The notes beneath the pieces were generated by a model, which saw only the letters and a program-made list of their open reading frames with translations, had not been told where the DNA came from and made no database searches. A program made the translations under genes and the position numbers. Shown here in pieces: positions 43,226-56,162 of a DNA stretch of 64,000 nt. Positions within the stretch are counted from its first letter, which is position 1; each line of letters begins with the position of its first letter. Source of the DNA: Apostichopus japonicus (Eukaryota; Echinodermata; Holothuroidea; Aspidochirotida; Stichopodidae); the NCBI RefSeq assembly GCF_037975245.1, contig NC_092577.1, forward strand, positions 7,533,001 through 7,597,000. The letters run 5' to 3'.

Positions 43226-45604
43226 TTCTCTGTTTATATCGGGTGAAACACTGGTCTCGTCAACCGGAATCGCCATTTTCAAGTCCGACAATTCCTTCTA
43301 ACTTTGATAAAATCGTCACATAGTTATATTCACGTCACTTAGTCTTATAAATCGTTTTTAAGGTAAACTGAGTTTGCTCTATTCATGCGGTTGATAAATG
43401 TTCAGCTGTTTGAAACCCATTCGATCCAATGTTTTGTATGATTGTGAAATGAGCATACTAGCTCAGATATTTTGTGATGGTGTAACTTGTGCAATCATGA
43501 GTATATCTTGGACTTTCAGGAGGAACATTAATAATGAAGACTTTAATTATTAATACATATTATGTTGTCAAAGGCAACGTTGTGTTTCTTTCTGTGTATT
43601 TCCTAGCGTTACCTTGTTCTCCAAAACTATAATTTATCAAGGATTATAGTCATTCAGAATTGAGGTCGATGATGATTTATAAACCAGTCAAGATAACTCG
43701 ATTCAGTGCCTTCGGTTATAGATGGAGAGATGGGGTGGGTGTCGAGCAGGGGTAAGACTCAGACCACTGTGCAGTTGTACACACAGTGCTGCATGTTCTG
43801 ACGGTGTAGAAGCACGCTTTAAAGCCCTGGTCAGAGGCATGGTTGGGCCCGAGGACATACTGTCTATATACGAAGTCGTAAATCCCCCAAAATGTATCTA
43901 TTAAATTGTTCATGTACCCCCGGAACCCCAATGCGAAAATAAATATACAATTATTCTGATTGAGGATCACTGTGCTGAAACGATATTCACGATCATAATA
44001 CACGCACATCCCCTTCCTTCCCACAGCATCCGGGCATCTGTGGTTACCATAGTGCCAATATCTGGAAACCTGTTAGTTTGCATGTAATATGCCTATAGTA
44101 ACAGTTAGGCTTGAGCTCGACTTCGTCTAGCTCGATTTATATTTGACAGAGAAATTGGTGAAACTGAATGAAAGACCACGATTTTTCGTTGTTTTTAGTC
44201 AAGAGAACCGATTACTAATGTTCATGTTTATATCTTACACAATGTGTTTGGCCAAAGAGGATCAAACACAAAACTATGGAAAACAGGATTTGAAAGCCAG
44301 ATTCCTTTCTAATAAGACTTAAATAATTTCTTACACATGTGTGAGGTTTATCAACAGAAAAGTAAACTCAGCTAGCTGGCTAGTGGCAGCGCCTACCACA
44401 AACTAAACTTAAGCATTATGCTGATGTGTATGTTGTGGGAAAATGTATGACGTGATCCCTCAGAAGCACGTGATCCCTCAGATATTAAATATTTATATTT
44501 TATATTGTTTCTAGTTTCCTTCTATTTGGTATAACTACAGCTTGGTATGCTAACATTCCACAGTGAATGGATTCTACCCCGAGTTAGTCATTTTATGCCA
44601 CAGTGGACGCCCTCGTATCACAATGAATAATAATGATACTATACCCCAACAGAACCCAGTAAATCATCTTGCTTCTAGACACATTCATACTCTAATAAAC
44701 CAACAGAGCGGACCAGTTTATAACTTCAATTTCAATAATCAATTTCATACTGATTACCGGTTATGTGATGACGTATACATCCTCATGCATCCATTCCCAA
44801 CGCAACCCTATGCAGATCGAATGATTCTAATAATTAAATATCAAATAATACCGGAGAATACGAGCTATTTAAGTATAGACTTCTATAGTTAACCCTTTTG
44901 TGTAAGGAGAAAATTGTTACACTACGGTAACACTGCTGAATGTTCACCTAACATTATATTTTTAATGTAACAATAAAAGTTACTTTTAAGAGGTTTTTCC
45001 AGTTCCTTTCACAGTCAATAACCTGTGGACATTTATTTCGCGAAGAAATGAATTAACAAAGGATTTACTACAAGAATTTAAAAATTTAAAAATGTTTTTT
45101 TTTGATACTTTTCGGACTAGTAACGAATTATAATCTGCACTACAGCAAAGTGAAATAATCATTTATCATCTGGTTAAGCGGCGGGGGGGGGGGGGGATAG
45201 GTAGTTGAGGGGGGGGGGTGAAGGTTGGCATTTTTAAGGCGATATTCCAATTTTGTGTGAGTGAGTTGTCGGCTTGTAACACACCATAACATCTGATTAA
45301 ACTTTGTAGTACTTAAAAGTCTATCCGTTTCTTTATAGCATTTCTTTGTCTGCGGAAGGAAGATTATTTAGGCCGCATCTAAACTTGACATTGAGAACAG
45401 TGCTATCATCATTATCAGATATAAACTTGTAACTGACCTATCTAAGTTCCCTGTCAGATACTCGTCATTTATAAATCTTTCCTCCCTTATGAGGTACAAA
45501 GTTTAATACTGTTATTTCTTTGTTCCACAGTAATTAACACCTACTTACCTGTTAATGAATTACCGTTAATAATTAACAGGAACCTAAATATATGTCTCAC
45601 TTAC
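43226..45604 (-). other. probable intron, no firm feature
   Basis: It contains poly-G runs near 45183 and 45210. A + strand open frame of 109 codons at 44563-44892 has no recognisable motif, start context or splice support and is not called a gene. Confidence 0.3.
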
Positions 45605-45640
45605 CTCTTCTCCTGGTAGATTACCATTATCGTCACAGAG
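45605..45640 (-). CDS. 36 bp micro-exon, acidic tail
   Basis: The acceptor is CTGTTCCCTTCAG and the donor GAG/GTAAGTGAG, both strong. Phase is 0 at both ends: LCDDNGNLPGEE. It joins in frame to GFDEMSY of the terminal exon at 42448. A second frame is open but meets a stop after joining the next exon. Confidence 0.42.
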
Positions 45641-47175
45641 CTGAAGGGAACAGAAAGGTTGTTATCAGTATATGTTGAAATGTGCTTCAGAAACATTTAA
45701 TAAGGCGAAGCAAAATATAAATAAGTTAGAAGATACATATTTACAAGTATCGAAGTAAACTATTCCAGGCAGGTAAACGCACATCTGTATTGAACACACT
45801 TAAGTCAATATAGGAGACAGACTCGTCACTTTAAGATGTACGGACTAAATAACATGAATACAATTATCAGCTTTATAGGAAGACACTACTAGCTTTAAAC
45901 CAGTCATCAAACACTGAGTGATGTCATGAAACATGGAGTGACGTCATAATTCTGAGCTTCTCACTGAGATGATCAGATGAATACCATGGAACGAGAAAAT
46001 GACGAGGAGGGGAAAAGAGGGCAGTATTCAAAGATAGAACTCAGAACATCGTTGTTGGATCGATGTAATGGCCAAAATAAAGCAAAATATTGAGTAGCCT
46101 CTCCACCTTCGTCTTAGATATTCTGTTTCTGTGGTATTGTTGATCGTGTAGAGATATCCATGAAAATTTGCAGTTGTATGATGAACTCATAAAATAAGAG
46201 ACACAAGGCAAGAATTAAATAGACTAGTGTAGATCTGTAAACATTGAAAAAAGTCATGAAATACAATGAACATCCTGAAAGATGTTTTTCTTTCTAACTT
46301 TACCCTGTGTGTGTATGTTTATTGAAAGTTTTTACATGCGCAAATAATCAGTTTCGCAATAGTTAACTCTCTCTGTCCAACTTAGGCTGGGAAAATTTAG
46401 ACCAGGAAGCAACGGCCTGTACATTTATGAATGTATACACTGTACAAAATCTGAGGAAATGTTTCCTTTGTTTGTGGTGAAAGAGTTTTCCCCTCGCAGG
46501 GTTATCTTAATTTTCCTTTAAAACTGGGGTAGAAAATTAGAATGGGTACTTTTCCCTCCATTAAGGGAAACCGAATCATCCAATCGCTGTGCGTTAAACT
46601 ACTGTTAACCAATCAGTCTGAGTAGTACTACTACTAGTACTTGCAGTGGCTTAAGTAACAGTACGCCTAACAAGTAATGATACTAACGTATTGGGCTCAG
46701 TACGGTTTCCAAGTTGGGGGGTCGCTTTATTGAACGTACTGTTACCAGCGTGAACTATGTATTCAATCTTCTTTCATTTTATCAATAAATGTTTCACCTC
46801 TTCCTTCATTTACAATTATTGCCAACATTTCTAGCATTTATTTTCTGGGAAACGGTGAGTCTGATGTTCACAAGCAATTCGTTTATCTCTGCACTCCACA
46901 CACAATAGGCAATAAAAGCCAGTTTCTGATATGATATTAAAACCACAAAAAGAAGAACAATGTTGAATCGCGCTGCTTCGCATCGGTCACTATCCTTTAC
47001 ATTACCAGTCCATCCTCATTTCTGACCTAGAAACTACAGGTATTTAATGTCCTATACACATTAGTGTACGTGGAACCGTCGCAGAAACATTTATCTTGAT
47101 AAATTTGAGTTAATAATTGAGTAAGATTGAACTTAGAAGAAAGAGTAGCAAAAGTGGACTTTTACAATTTCTGTT
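45641..47175 (-). other. probable intron, nothing firm
   Basis: A small + strand frame at 45977-46093 (38 codons, charged) and a - strand segment near 46,998-47,024 (reading VRNEDGL between a weak AG and GTAATG) were noted but not called. Confidence 0.25.
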
Positions 47176-47179
47176 CTTT

Positions 47180-47720
47180 ACGATGTTTTTGCTACGCTCT
47201 GCTGGTTGCAAACTTGACCGTTAAAGGAATTATGAGAAGGACTTGAAAACATTATATTACTTCAGTCCACCAGGGAAGATTACAATAAGTTCTTTAACAA
47301 CAAATATCTATGGCACTAAATATTTGGGACAACAAATTATCTAAATCTGGTTAAACGACAAATAATTCTCTGATTAGGAGTAGTCACGTGATTGTGACAA
47401 CTTATCTAGATATCTTAGTCAGTTCCAGGGTATCCAATAATTCTGCGAATATTTAATGGTTTGGTCAAAGTTACAACCTATGACGTGATATGCAGCTTTA
47501 GTTAATAGAAGACCAACTTCTCCTTACACAAGAGAATACGAAGAAAATAAACATAACCAGTGAAAACCAGGGAGCCTGCTACTAAGACAAATATGCAAGG
47601 GCAGCTATACAGTAAGCTACAGGGTCGGCTAAACGGACTGTTCTTACGACTGTTGTATGTGTCATGATGAACATTTGCCGCGACATTAAATGAACATAAA
47701 CAGGAACGGTACAGCATGAT
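47180..47720. repeat. diverged duplicated block, copy 1
   Basis: It shares with 53648-54400, in order, GCTGGT..CAAACTTG.CCGT, TTTGGGACA/TTTGTGGGACACAA, TAAACGA.AAATAA, GTAGTCAC, CTTAGTCAG/CTTAATTAG, ATGACGT, CCAGGGAGC and ACAGTAAG.TACAGGGTC. Once the transposon at 48479-53146 is removed, the copies were about 1.8 kb apart. Confidence 0.6.
47528..47581 (-). CDS. candidate transmembrane exon
   Basis: A 54 bp stretch with acceptor GCATATTTGTCTTAG and donor TGT/GTAAGGAG. In the frame starting two bases into a codon it encodes AGSLVFTGYVYFLRILL, hydrophobic enough to span a membrane. It ends in phase 1, which does not match the phase-0 micro-exon at 45640, so an intermediate exon would be needed. 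In the duplicated block at 54.3 kb the corresponding frame keeps SLV and GYVF but has an insertion. The gene link is speculative. Confidence 0.28.
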
Positions 47721-48478
47721 TGACAACATTACACGGTTTCATATTTAATGTACATCGAGACGGTGAAGTTAAAGCGGGATATGTTCAGTGCATTCCTGTA
47801 GGTAAAGACATTTAGATGAAGATATTTGTTAATGTCATTCATTTTTACTACAGCTAAGTTTTGTTTCAGAAGAATAATACCAATGTTTAACGAGGATGTA
47901 TAGTGGTATGTTGGAAACATATCGCAGCGTCGGTTATGTCAATTATGTTGTTTAAAAGTCATACATGCTACTAGTGTTCTACTAAATGTATGCTCGGTTG
48001 TTATTTATCATACCAATGCTTATGATTTACTTACAGAATGTTATTACAAATATATATTTTAAAGATATGTATTTCTGTTCACTTCCAGATTTTTGTCAGT
48101 TTGTTTCTACGTTTAGAATAACGTGATACAAAAGTTCACGTGAGTTGTTCCTGTATTATTTGGCGCCCTCAACTCTCAACCCAATCCTAGACACTAATGA
48201 TAAGCAATGAATGAGGCTGGAAGGTACAGGTGTGGCAATATAATATCCTTAACAATTAAACATAATTATCAAGATACAATAACCGATGACAAATTATGAA
48301 TATTAAAATCAGATAATAAGTTACCGACTATACCGTAGTTGAAACAACTCCACTACAACACCCCCCCCCCCAACCCGGATCCTGACTCCTTCAAAAACGT
48401 CGAATTTATGTATCTGTTCAAAACACGAGGTTAATAATACGAATATGTGTCTTATATTCATATTTTATCAAGTGATTG
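47721..48478. other. nothing recognised
   Basis: AT-rich. A poly-C run at 48359-48371 followed by CCCGGATCCTG resembles a hAT end, but no partner was found. Confidence 0.25.
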
Positions 48479-51400
48479 CATATGGTCATTTTCACAATCA
48501 GTGGTGTAACTTCCAATATTGGCACTTATTGCTTTGTAACTCAGTGACCAAATACCAGAATTCTTAGATTTTTTGCCATTTGACCATCCTAAGTGAAGTC
48601 TACCTTGGGTAGCTTAACGAACTTTCTCGGTTTCTTCAGGTTGATTTGGTGGCCATAAATATGCTTAAAATATGCTAGTTCAGCCGTACACTCTCAACTA
48701 CACTGTTCTTGTCAGAGCCTGTACTTATTGGTGGAAGGTATTTTCCAGTTCTTATTTGGTTGATATTATCAACAAGTGTCCAAACTAAAATGCAATTGTG
48801 TTCCCCAGGTTTCCTTCCTTTCCTTCTCCAAGGAACGGTGGCTAGATTTTGTCGTTTCGGAGGTGACATTTTCCGTTAACAATTGGTACCTAAGTTTGAC
48901 TGCAACTAAGTTCTAGTTAAGCAGTGTAAATTTTGTTAAGTAAGGTTGCATTATTACAATAACTAATGTGTCTAATATCTGGGCCAAAAAATTTTTTTCA
49001 TTTGGAATTCTTAAAAAAATTGTGTTAATTTCAAATTTAATGTTAACTTTTCCGTTAACTTTTCCGTCACCTCCGAAACAAAGCATTCTTCAGCCCAAGA
49101 TTTATGTAAACAATAGTATAGCCATTTTGAACTTATTAAACTATACCTCACCCCCTAACGTAATATTTGAGTAAAAGTTGTGACAACATGACCAGTCGTT
49201 TAAATTTCTGTGAGATTCTTAACTTTCCGTTAACATGCGTCACCTCCGAAACACCTTGTCACCTCCGAAAAAGATTAGTTGGAAATTTGATCTCTACTGA
49301 TCCAATAAACATCTTCCTTGGCTAAAACTCATATTACAGTAATTCTGTAGGGGTGTAGCAACCAGTATGATAATATTTTTTTAAAGTTCCTTTATTAATT
49401 ATGTTAAATTTGAATTAAACTGTAAATTAATGTTTCGGAGGTGACACAATATTGTTAACGCTACATTTTTTACATTTCTGCTGTTTGTGTACCATCATAT
49501 GCTAATGGATGACTTGATCTACCTTTGAAAACACTGTAACAAACTGAACAAAGTATTAATGAAACTCTCACATGCACAGTTGATGAATAAATTACAAATA
49601 TGTGTTTTTTGCCACTTTTTCCCCTTTCTGGACAAGAGATAGCGTACCATTGCTTACATTAGTGCTATTAATAAACTTGAATGAAATGATCGATTAGTAA
49701 TGAAGTGCTGTCCATAAAAGATCACAATCACCAAACATGCAGTTCTTAAAACTTTATTAACATGGGACAAATTTATCAGATATTAGCTCAATCTGCCTGT
49801 GGTCTTTGCTATTGTTTCGGAGGTGACATTGATTGTTTACATGTAATATACTGAACTATCCCTTTGTTTGAGCATATTTCTGAAATATTCTACTAGTGCA
49901 TACATTTGTGATGCAGTTATATGTTACCTTCTGTGAGTTCTACAGTGCTGTTGAGTACATGTTCACAGGTTTAATTTTGCACCATGTTGACCTGTACCTG
50001 TATACACATTAATTTGCGTGATTCCCACTATAACCACGGAGGGCTCTACTATTTGGTCACAGGTAAATATCCTACAAAAGTTCAGAATATTTGTTCACAA
50101 TATGTAGACCTACTGCTGTAACATTTGAAGCAAAAAGAAAGAATCTTATTGCTTCTTTAATGAGCTGTTGTTATCACAGCAAATTGTCTGAAAAGAGATT
50201 GAACAGGGAATTCCCCTCCCTGTTCTTAAAGGGTGTGAAGAGTGAAGACTGGTGCAAAAGGAAATGTCTAATGCTGGTAATCTGACCTAGTTTCGATGAG
50301 GTGTAACAGAAGTGTTAGACACCACCATCGATCCCAGAAAATACACACACAGCTTGCTACCATGGTTAATAGACACTAGTGTACAGTCAGTACAGCTACA
50401 GCACAGCACATTGTACAAACGATACAGCGATGGACATCTCAGGTCTAGCTAAAGATTACAACTGGTATCACGTTTCATTACTGTCTGCATTTTGTGGCGA
50501 CACGAACAAAACGTCACTTGCAAGCAACAGAAAGTTACATTTTTCAGATGGCCGCACACGGTTTGGGGCGAGTCTTCAATGCCTTTAACAACCAATTACA
50601 AACAACTAACCTTTATAGAGTGAAAACTCATTTAACTCTACTGTAGATTGTTGCTCCAGATGGTCTCTTAGGCCTTGTTCACATTTAAGAATGCAACCTG
50701 GGCGATTATTGATATTAAGTCCGAGAGGAGGATTAACTAGTTAAGAACAAGACGCATTCACATTTCAGAACGAGTAAGTTTCGTCTGTTTGCGAGATTAA
50801 TATACTGCGCAGGCGTATAAAGGTCATATCAGCTGTTTACATTCCCCCTGTGCTTTAATTGCCATTGTCTTATGTGTTGTACTAGTACATACTACTCCGT
50901 AAACCACTGCACGGCCACGTACAATCATCGCACATAAACAGTTAACTGTATTCAAACAACTCCGTACTGGCATTTCCATAACATTTTAACCCAGATTTGA
51001 ATTTCTTCCAAACCCTTCAGTGGATGAGCAAACGATCTTGCTAGTCAGTGTTTTACTGCTTGATGTCGCATTTGAGGCTAATCTAACATCAAAGGCATTT
51101 AATGTTAGGTCTAAAGACCTAGCAAGGTCTACTGTATCTGTATACAGTAGGCTAGTAGGTGCAACTTCATTATAGGCCAGGCCAGACGTAATTGTTTTAG
51201 CCTTTTACTAACTTCCATAGCAACCGAAACCCAAAATCATCCGTTTTGAAATAACCATCAAATTACAGAGTTTGGCCTCTTCAAAAATCTGTCAGTACCG
51301 CGTACAATGAATTTAAGGCTATTACAGTAGATTTAAGTGAACTGTCATTTAGTTTGTTTATGTCTCACAACCGTTACCGCGTCTTTTCTGCAGTGTTGGT

Positions 51401-53146
51401 CAAATCGGTTCAAAGAAAATGAAATGGGTTCACGAATAGCATCGTTTGGTATTGTTTCTGTTAAGAAGGGCAACGCTCTGAAAAACACATACATGTACGT
51501 ACTACCTGCCCAATAGCAACTTGATATCGGAAATCTCGGGTCACCATTAAGTCTCCGACCATTCACATCACATTTATTGAGAATGCAGGATAAATTCTTA
51601 AGACTGCATGCCGACTTGAAGTATGAGTAAAGGAGTGTTCACACTAAGGGAATTTTTTTTCCCTTGGGGACTTGAAGTACGGGTGCATTCTTCAATGTGA
51701 ACAAGGCGAAGCTGCTGTTAAATGATTTTAGCCCATCATTTATGCAGTTTTTGACAAGTGTTAACCTAACTTTTCACTAAAACTTTGATAGACTGTGGTA
51801 AGGCCATGTTAATGAAGTGTTTTTCCAGAATAATAGACTGAATGTCCTCTTCAAATTTGTAAAAGGTTACAGGAATGTGACAGTCAGTTTCACTGCCAAA
51901 AGTGTAACCAACAAAAATGATACTGTAACTAGCAGTCAGAATGGCTAATGGCAACGCAATGTTAATCATTTCTTTGTGGTATAATATTTCATATGCAATT
52001 AGCCAAAACAGTGTGAATTTAACCAAATGAGTTTGAATGGATACAGTATTGTCTCCAAGTTATCATGAGTGGCAGCAAAAGCAGTCACAGTTCTAGTATC
52101 ATGAATGTCATTAAAATATTATCAACATATCCTTCTAATGTTTTTCATACTTTCCAAGGTAAGTTCTATGTGTTTTAGCATGAATCAAGCCTTCTGGGTT
52201 GTGTAAACGTTTAGCGTCACCTCCGAAACAAAAGAGACTGAAGGTATATACAATATGTTGTATGTGAGATAATCATTTGCAATATGAGTGCCACAGTAAG
52301 AGACTTCAACCCAATGTTTACAATGCTTTTTAAATGCCCTTATTTGCTTTACCTGACATTTACCTACTTTTTATAACATAAAACTATTGTTGTCTGTGTT
52401 CTGTATTCTTTCACTTGTTTCACTAGTTGTACAGGTAGTTGATGTACATTCTCTGCTATTTGGCAGAGATATTTTTTATTTAAATCAGTGTTTGATTAAA
52501 GATGTTATGAATATACATTGAGTTTAAGTGTTTAATTCTTTGTTAATTAGCAAAAACAACTTGTAAACATTTGTGTCACCTCCGAAACACATGTAAAATG
52601 TTAACGTCACCTCCGAAACGCGTAAGTGGGAAAATTCCAACTTTTGCAAAACTGCATGGATTTTTGGGCAACTTGGATTGGATATTAGCCCTCTGTGAGG
52701 AGACATTATTTAGGGTGTTTGACTTGGCCTTATCTTTTTTTTAAATAGTTTAAAGTTAAAATTAAGAAAAACAATCCTTTATTTCCAATAAATTTTCAGT
52801 TAACATGGAAATATCTGCAATAATAATAAAAACTTTCTGACAAATCCTTTTCATTTTTAAGTAACATATAATGATAAGCATTTTAAAGTTTACTTGAAAC
52901 AGAGTACTGTTTTAACACTGTGTAAATATGGTTGCTTAAAAATATATCTTTTTGCTTAAAGTTTCCTAGAGTCATACAGTCACCGAAAAATTACACCCAT
53001 AAACGTTAAGCTCCGAAAAGTTGAAGTTACAAAAATTTGAACCCTTTAACATGTGATGTTAGTAAAAATTTCAATATATATGGTGTTTGAAATTTTGGCC
53101 CTGAGTGTACAAAAGTTACACCACTGATTGTGAAAATGACCATATG
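48479..53146. mobile_element. 4.7 kb inverted-repeat transposon with a repeated 14 bp motif
   Basis: A perfect 34 bp terminal inverted repeat (starting CATATGGTCATTTTCACAAT and continuing CAGTGGTGTAACTT) lies at 48479-48512 and 53113-53146. After about 20 extra bases on the left, similarity resumes (TTTGTAACTCAGTGACCAAA against TTTGTACACTCAGGGCCAAA). The motif GTTTCGGAGGTGAC occurs eight times exactly and once with one change, in both orientations: 48854, 49066, 49239, 49258, 49432, 49814, 52216, 52575, 52606. Such subterminal clusters are typical transposase-binding sites. No transposase frame is seen. The outer CATATG is consistent with a TA duplication but does not prove it. The superfamily is unknown. 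Confidence 0.85.
50671..51707. mobile_element. 1.0 kb inverted-repeat element nested in the 4.7 kb transposon
   Basis: Left end GCCTTGTTCACATTTAAGAA, then TGCAACC; the reverse complement of the right end reads GCCTTGTTCACATTGAAGAA, then TGCACCC. Similarity continues to AAGTCC about 50 bp in on the left. No coding region is seen. The flanks (CTCTTA left, GAAGCT right) show no clear target duplication. Confidence 0.7.
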
Positions 53147-53647
53147 TGTTGGTTACCATGGTATCCGTACAACAGAACAACAAAGCGGGTTAGTAGAGCT
53201 GCACAAACTACTATATGGTTACTTTCTTTTTTATAATTTATTCCCATTTAACACAAATGCAATAATCGCCATCTCTCCACCACCCCCTCCCCTCAAAAAA
53301 AAAAAAAAAAAGACAGAAAGAGTATTAGATCGGAACACTTGCAATGTCATTAATGAAAATAGCTCCTCTTCCCTTCATATATACAAATCACCAAGATCAT
53401 GGCAAGCATTACCATTCAGAAGGATATACTAGAGTTTATTGGTTTCAAATAAACACAAGACCTGTCATTCTATTATATCTAAGCCTACTGGACCCATTCC
53501 CCTATGTCAGTCACGTATACACTAATATGGATACATAAGAAATTAAGGAAGTGATCCTTCAAATCCCCTGAAGAATTTTAACGAACAAAGTTAATTTATC
53601 AGCAAGATATAATTCCAAAGGAAGAATTCCATAATGGATATTTGAGT
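53147..53647. other. short region with poly-A
   Basis: Carries a C-rich then A-rich run at 53276-53312. No gene recognised. Confidence 0.3.
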
Positions 53648-54400
53648 TGTTTTTGCTACAATATGCTGGTAACAAACTTGGCCGTAAAAGGAAAGATAAG
53701 GACATTGTAAACAAGACGTACTTTATTTCACAAAAATCACACCAGGTTAGATGAAAGTAGGCATGAATGTTAATGGCTTGGAAACAAAAAAAATAAAAAA
53801 ATAAAAACATGACAATTAATTTGTGGGACACAATATTGTCTGAATTTAAATAAACGATAAATAACTCATTAGTAAGTAGCAGTCACAACATAACTACATA
53901 TCTTAATTAGTTGCAGTGCTATTCAGTTATGTTCGCACATTATATGGATTGTTCAAAGATATGACGTATTACGTAACATGAAGCTTTATTTAATGTTATT
54001 AAAACGTCTACCCAGTGACTTAATTCTCAATTTTATTTGAGTTGAACACTACGAAAGTATAGAAACCAACTTAACATAAGTTTCTAGATTCAAATTTCAC
54101 ATACATCTGTTCCTATTACTAACTTCCAATTTTCCCCATTCCATTCTGTGCATTTGATCACTTCGCAAAATACCATAGAAATACTTTAATGTAATTTGAT
54201 AAGCCTATTACTGATTAAGACCAACAATTTAAAGTAATATATCTATTAGTGTTAAAATCATGCATGGAAGACCCACGTCTCACACCAACAAAAACAACTA
54301 AAAACATATCCATGGCTATGTATATTTAAAACCAGGGAGCTGGTACAGTAAGATACAGGGTCAGTTAAACGGAATGTTACAATATAAATCAGGACTATGG
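53648..54400. repeat. diverged duplicated block, copy 2
   Basis: Partner of 47180-47720 in direct orientation; see that entry. It is longer because of small insertions, including an A-rich tract near 53787-53810. Confidence 0.6.
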
Positions 54401-54411
54401 CTGTAAACGCA

Positions 54412-54645
54412 ACAGTACGTACGTTAAAATAATACGTACGTAATATAATCACGTCCGTACGTGATAACTATAACGTACGTACGTATTAATGATCACTTAC
54501 GTACGTAATACATACCACATACGTACGTAATAAATGTCACGTTCGTACGTGATATTATTACGTGTGTAAGTAGTATTATTAGGTACGTACGTGATAAGTA
54601 ATGCGTACGCACGAATTATTATTACACGTGTACGTACGTTATACT
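54412..54645. repeat. periodic cluster of ACGTACGT palindromes
   Basis: About ten copies of CGTACG, most within TACGTACGTA. The first six are 20-22 bp apart, one interval is 42 bp (about two periods), then 18 and 29 bp. The spacers are AT-rich and not alike. The array is therefore defined by the palindrome and its spacing more than by a conserved unit. Confidence 0.75.
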
Positions 54646-54650
54646 TTTTT

Positions 54651-56103
54651 TTACCATGTCCTCTCTAGAGCTTCGTACTTTCACAACCCCTCAAAATAAT
54701 AAGACGGTATATGTAAAAAAATGATTGACATATACGTAACAAACATGTCAAAAAGTAAACATTTTATATGTAACTTGACAATATTTGTAATTACTATCTC
54801 ACTGATAATCTCACTGATATGGAAGTTGTACGAGTGTTTCAATATATATAGAACAACTCAGTGGACGGGCTGAATAAGATTCATGAAAACAATGCTCGCA
54901 TATCTAGAACCCCCCCCCCCCCCCCACATTCCCTGTTCTAATCTCTCAATTTTCTCTTCTCTCTTACACGGCGATATGAATTCCGCTTTTCTCTGAATGT
55001 CCCGAAAGATTACGTTGCATCTTTTAACTGAAACTATGTTAAACTATGTTTACATGCAGTGACGGCTGTCTCGAAATGTTTTATAACACAATAAGAGTGA
55101 TTTTGTCCATATACTTTAATCTTACTAAACTATTCGAATATTCTCTATTGGTTTATAAGGATACAGTATTGTAGTAAATAGCTGGAGTCCCAGTTTTTCA
55201 TGATTTGTACAAAGTGTAAAGTATTTCAGACATTTCTGGTTTGAAAATATATTAGATCACATTTAGATGAAGAAATAACGGGGATAATATGAAGAAAAAG
55301 TGTTTCCAATTGCAAATATGAAGTTGTTCTATGTAACGTTGGTTTCGTTGTCCAAATATGTAATATTTTAATATCTAATTAATATATTTAAAAAATGACC
55401 CTGTTGCCTTTATTCAAAGTTGATTTGACAGTGGTAGAAGAAATTAAAGATAAGTATCCCCAATTATATAAGTCTTTCTTAAAGGATTTATATTTCACCT
55501 CTTTGAGAGTGAAATGGACACAACGTAACTAACGTTAAATCTGTGGTATCCTTCAACAATCGAGTAGTCGTAAATAATTTCATTGTGTTACCTTTTCAGT
55601 AGATATATAGTAGGAAAATATTCATAAATATTCACTATTTTCTGATAAAGAACGCATTTTTCGTCACTGTTAGCAAAAATATTATAATAATACTGATTTA
55701 ATGAAAACTTTACATGTGTGTCTCGTTTCTGCAAGCCAGTACTGTGCCTTTGTATATACATGTGAGAGAATATCTTGAATTAATGAAATACATTTATGGT
55801 TGGGTAATCAGGGACAATATTTGATAAGGCAACCATATTAAAAGAAATCTCACCAACGTTTGGAAGCAGGAGCAAGAAGATGTCTGTATTTTCTGTTGTT
55901 TTAAGTTGAAGATGTCTGTATTTTCTGTTTATCACAATCTAATTTAAATGCTATCATCAACTTAGTGCATTTTAGCGATTATGTTGTCACTATTAAATAT
56001 TTTATATTTACTGGTAAAGTAATAGAGAGGGCAGCTTAGCTCAAATAAGCTGACCAGAATGCATTATGAGCAATAGCTGTAAGAAAGGCGCACAATCTCT
56101 TAC
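54651..56103 (-). other. probable intron, nothing firm
   Basis: Poly-C at 54910-54926. A weak - strand exon candidate at about 55854-55883 (TSSCSCFQTL) lies in a locally duplicated phrase and is not called. Confidence 0.25.
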
Positions 56104-56162
56104 CTGCCATAGACCGGTCTGTAGATTCAGGCGACGAGAAAAAGCACCATCATAGTTCCAAA
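56104..56162 (-). CDS. discoidin (F5/8C) domain exon, paralogue of 24534-24592
   Basis: A 59 bp exon, starting two bases into a codon and ending in phase 0. The donor is CAG/GTAAGAG and the acceptor TTCATCAG. It encodes WNYDGAFSRRLNLQTGLWQ. The other two frames contain stops. Length, phase and the RLNL..G.WQ phrase are shared with the exon at 24534-24592. The upstream exon at 61801-61877 ends one base into a codon, so the junction codon is GTT (Val) and the frames join. F5/8C domains bind carbohydrates, lipids or other proteins outside the cell; the ligand here is unknown. Confidence 0.58.

Noticed and set aside
44563-44892. 109-codon + strand open frame
   Set aside because: No motif, no splice or promoter support, composition as expected from background.
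45545-45585. - strand exon ending AACAG/GTAAGTAGG
   Set aside because: Inside a small palindrome, and the implied intron to the neighbouring exon would be about 20 bp.
46998-47024. - strand micro-exon reading VRNEDGL
   Set aside because: Donor GTAATG is weak and its phase does not fit the hydrophobic exon before it.
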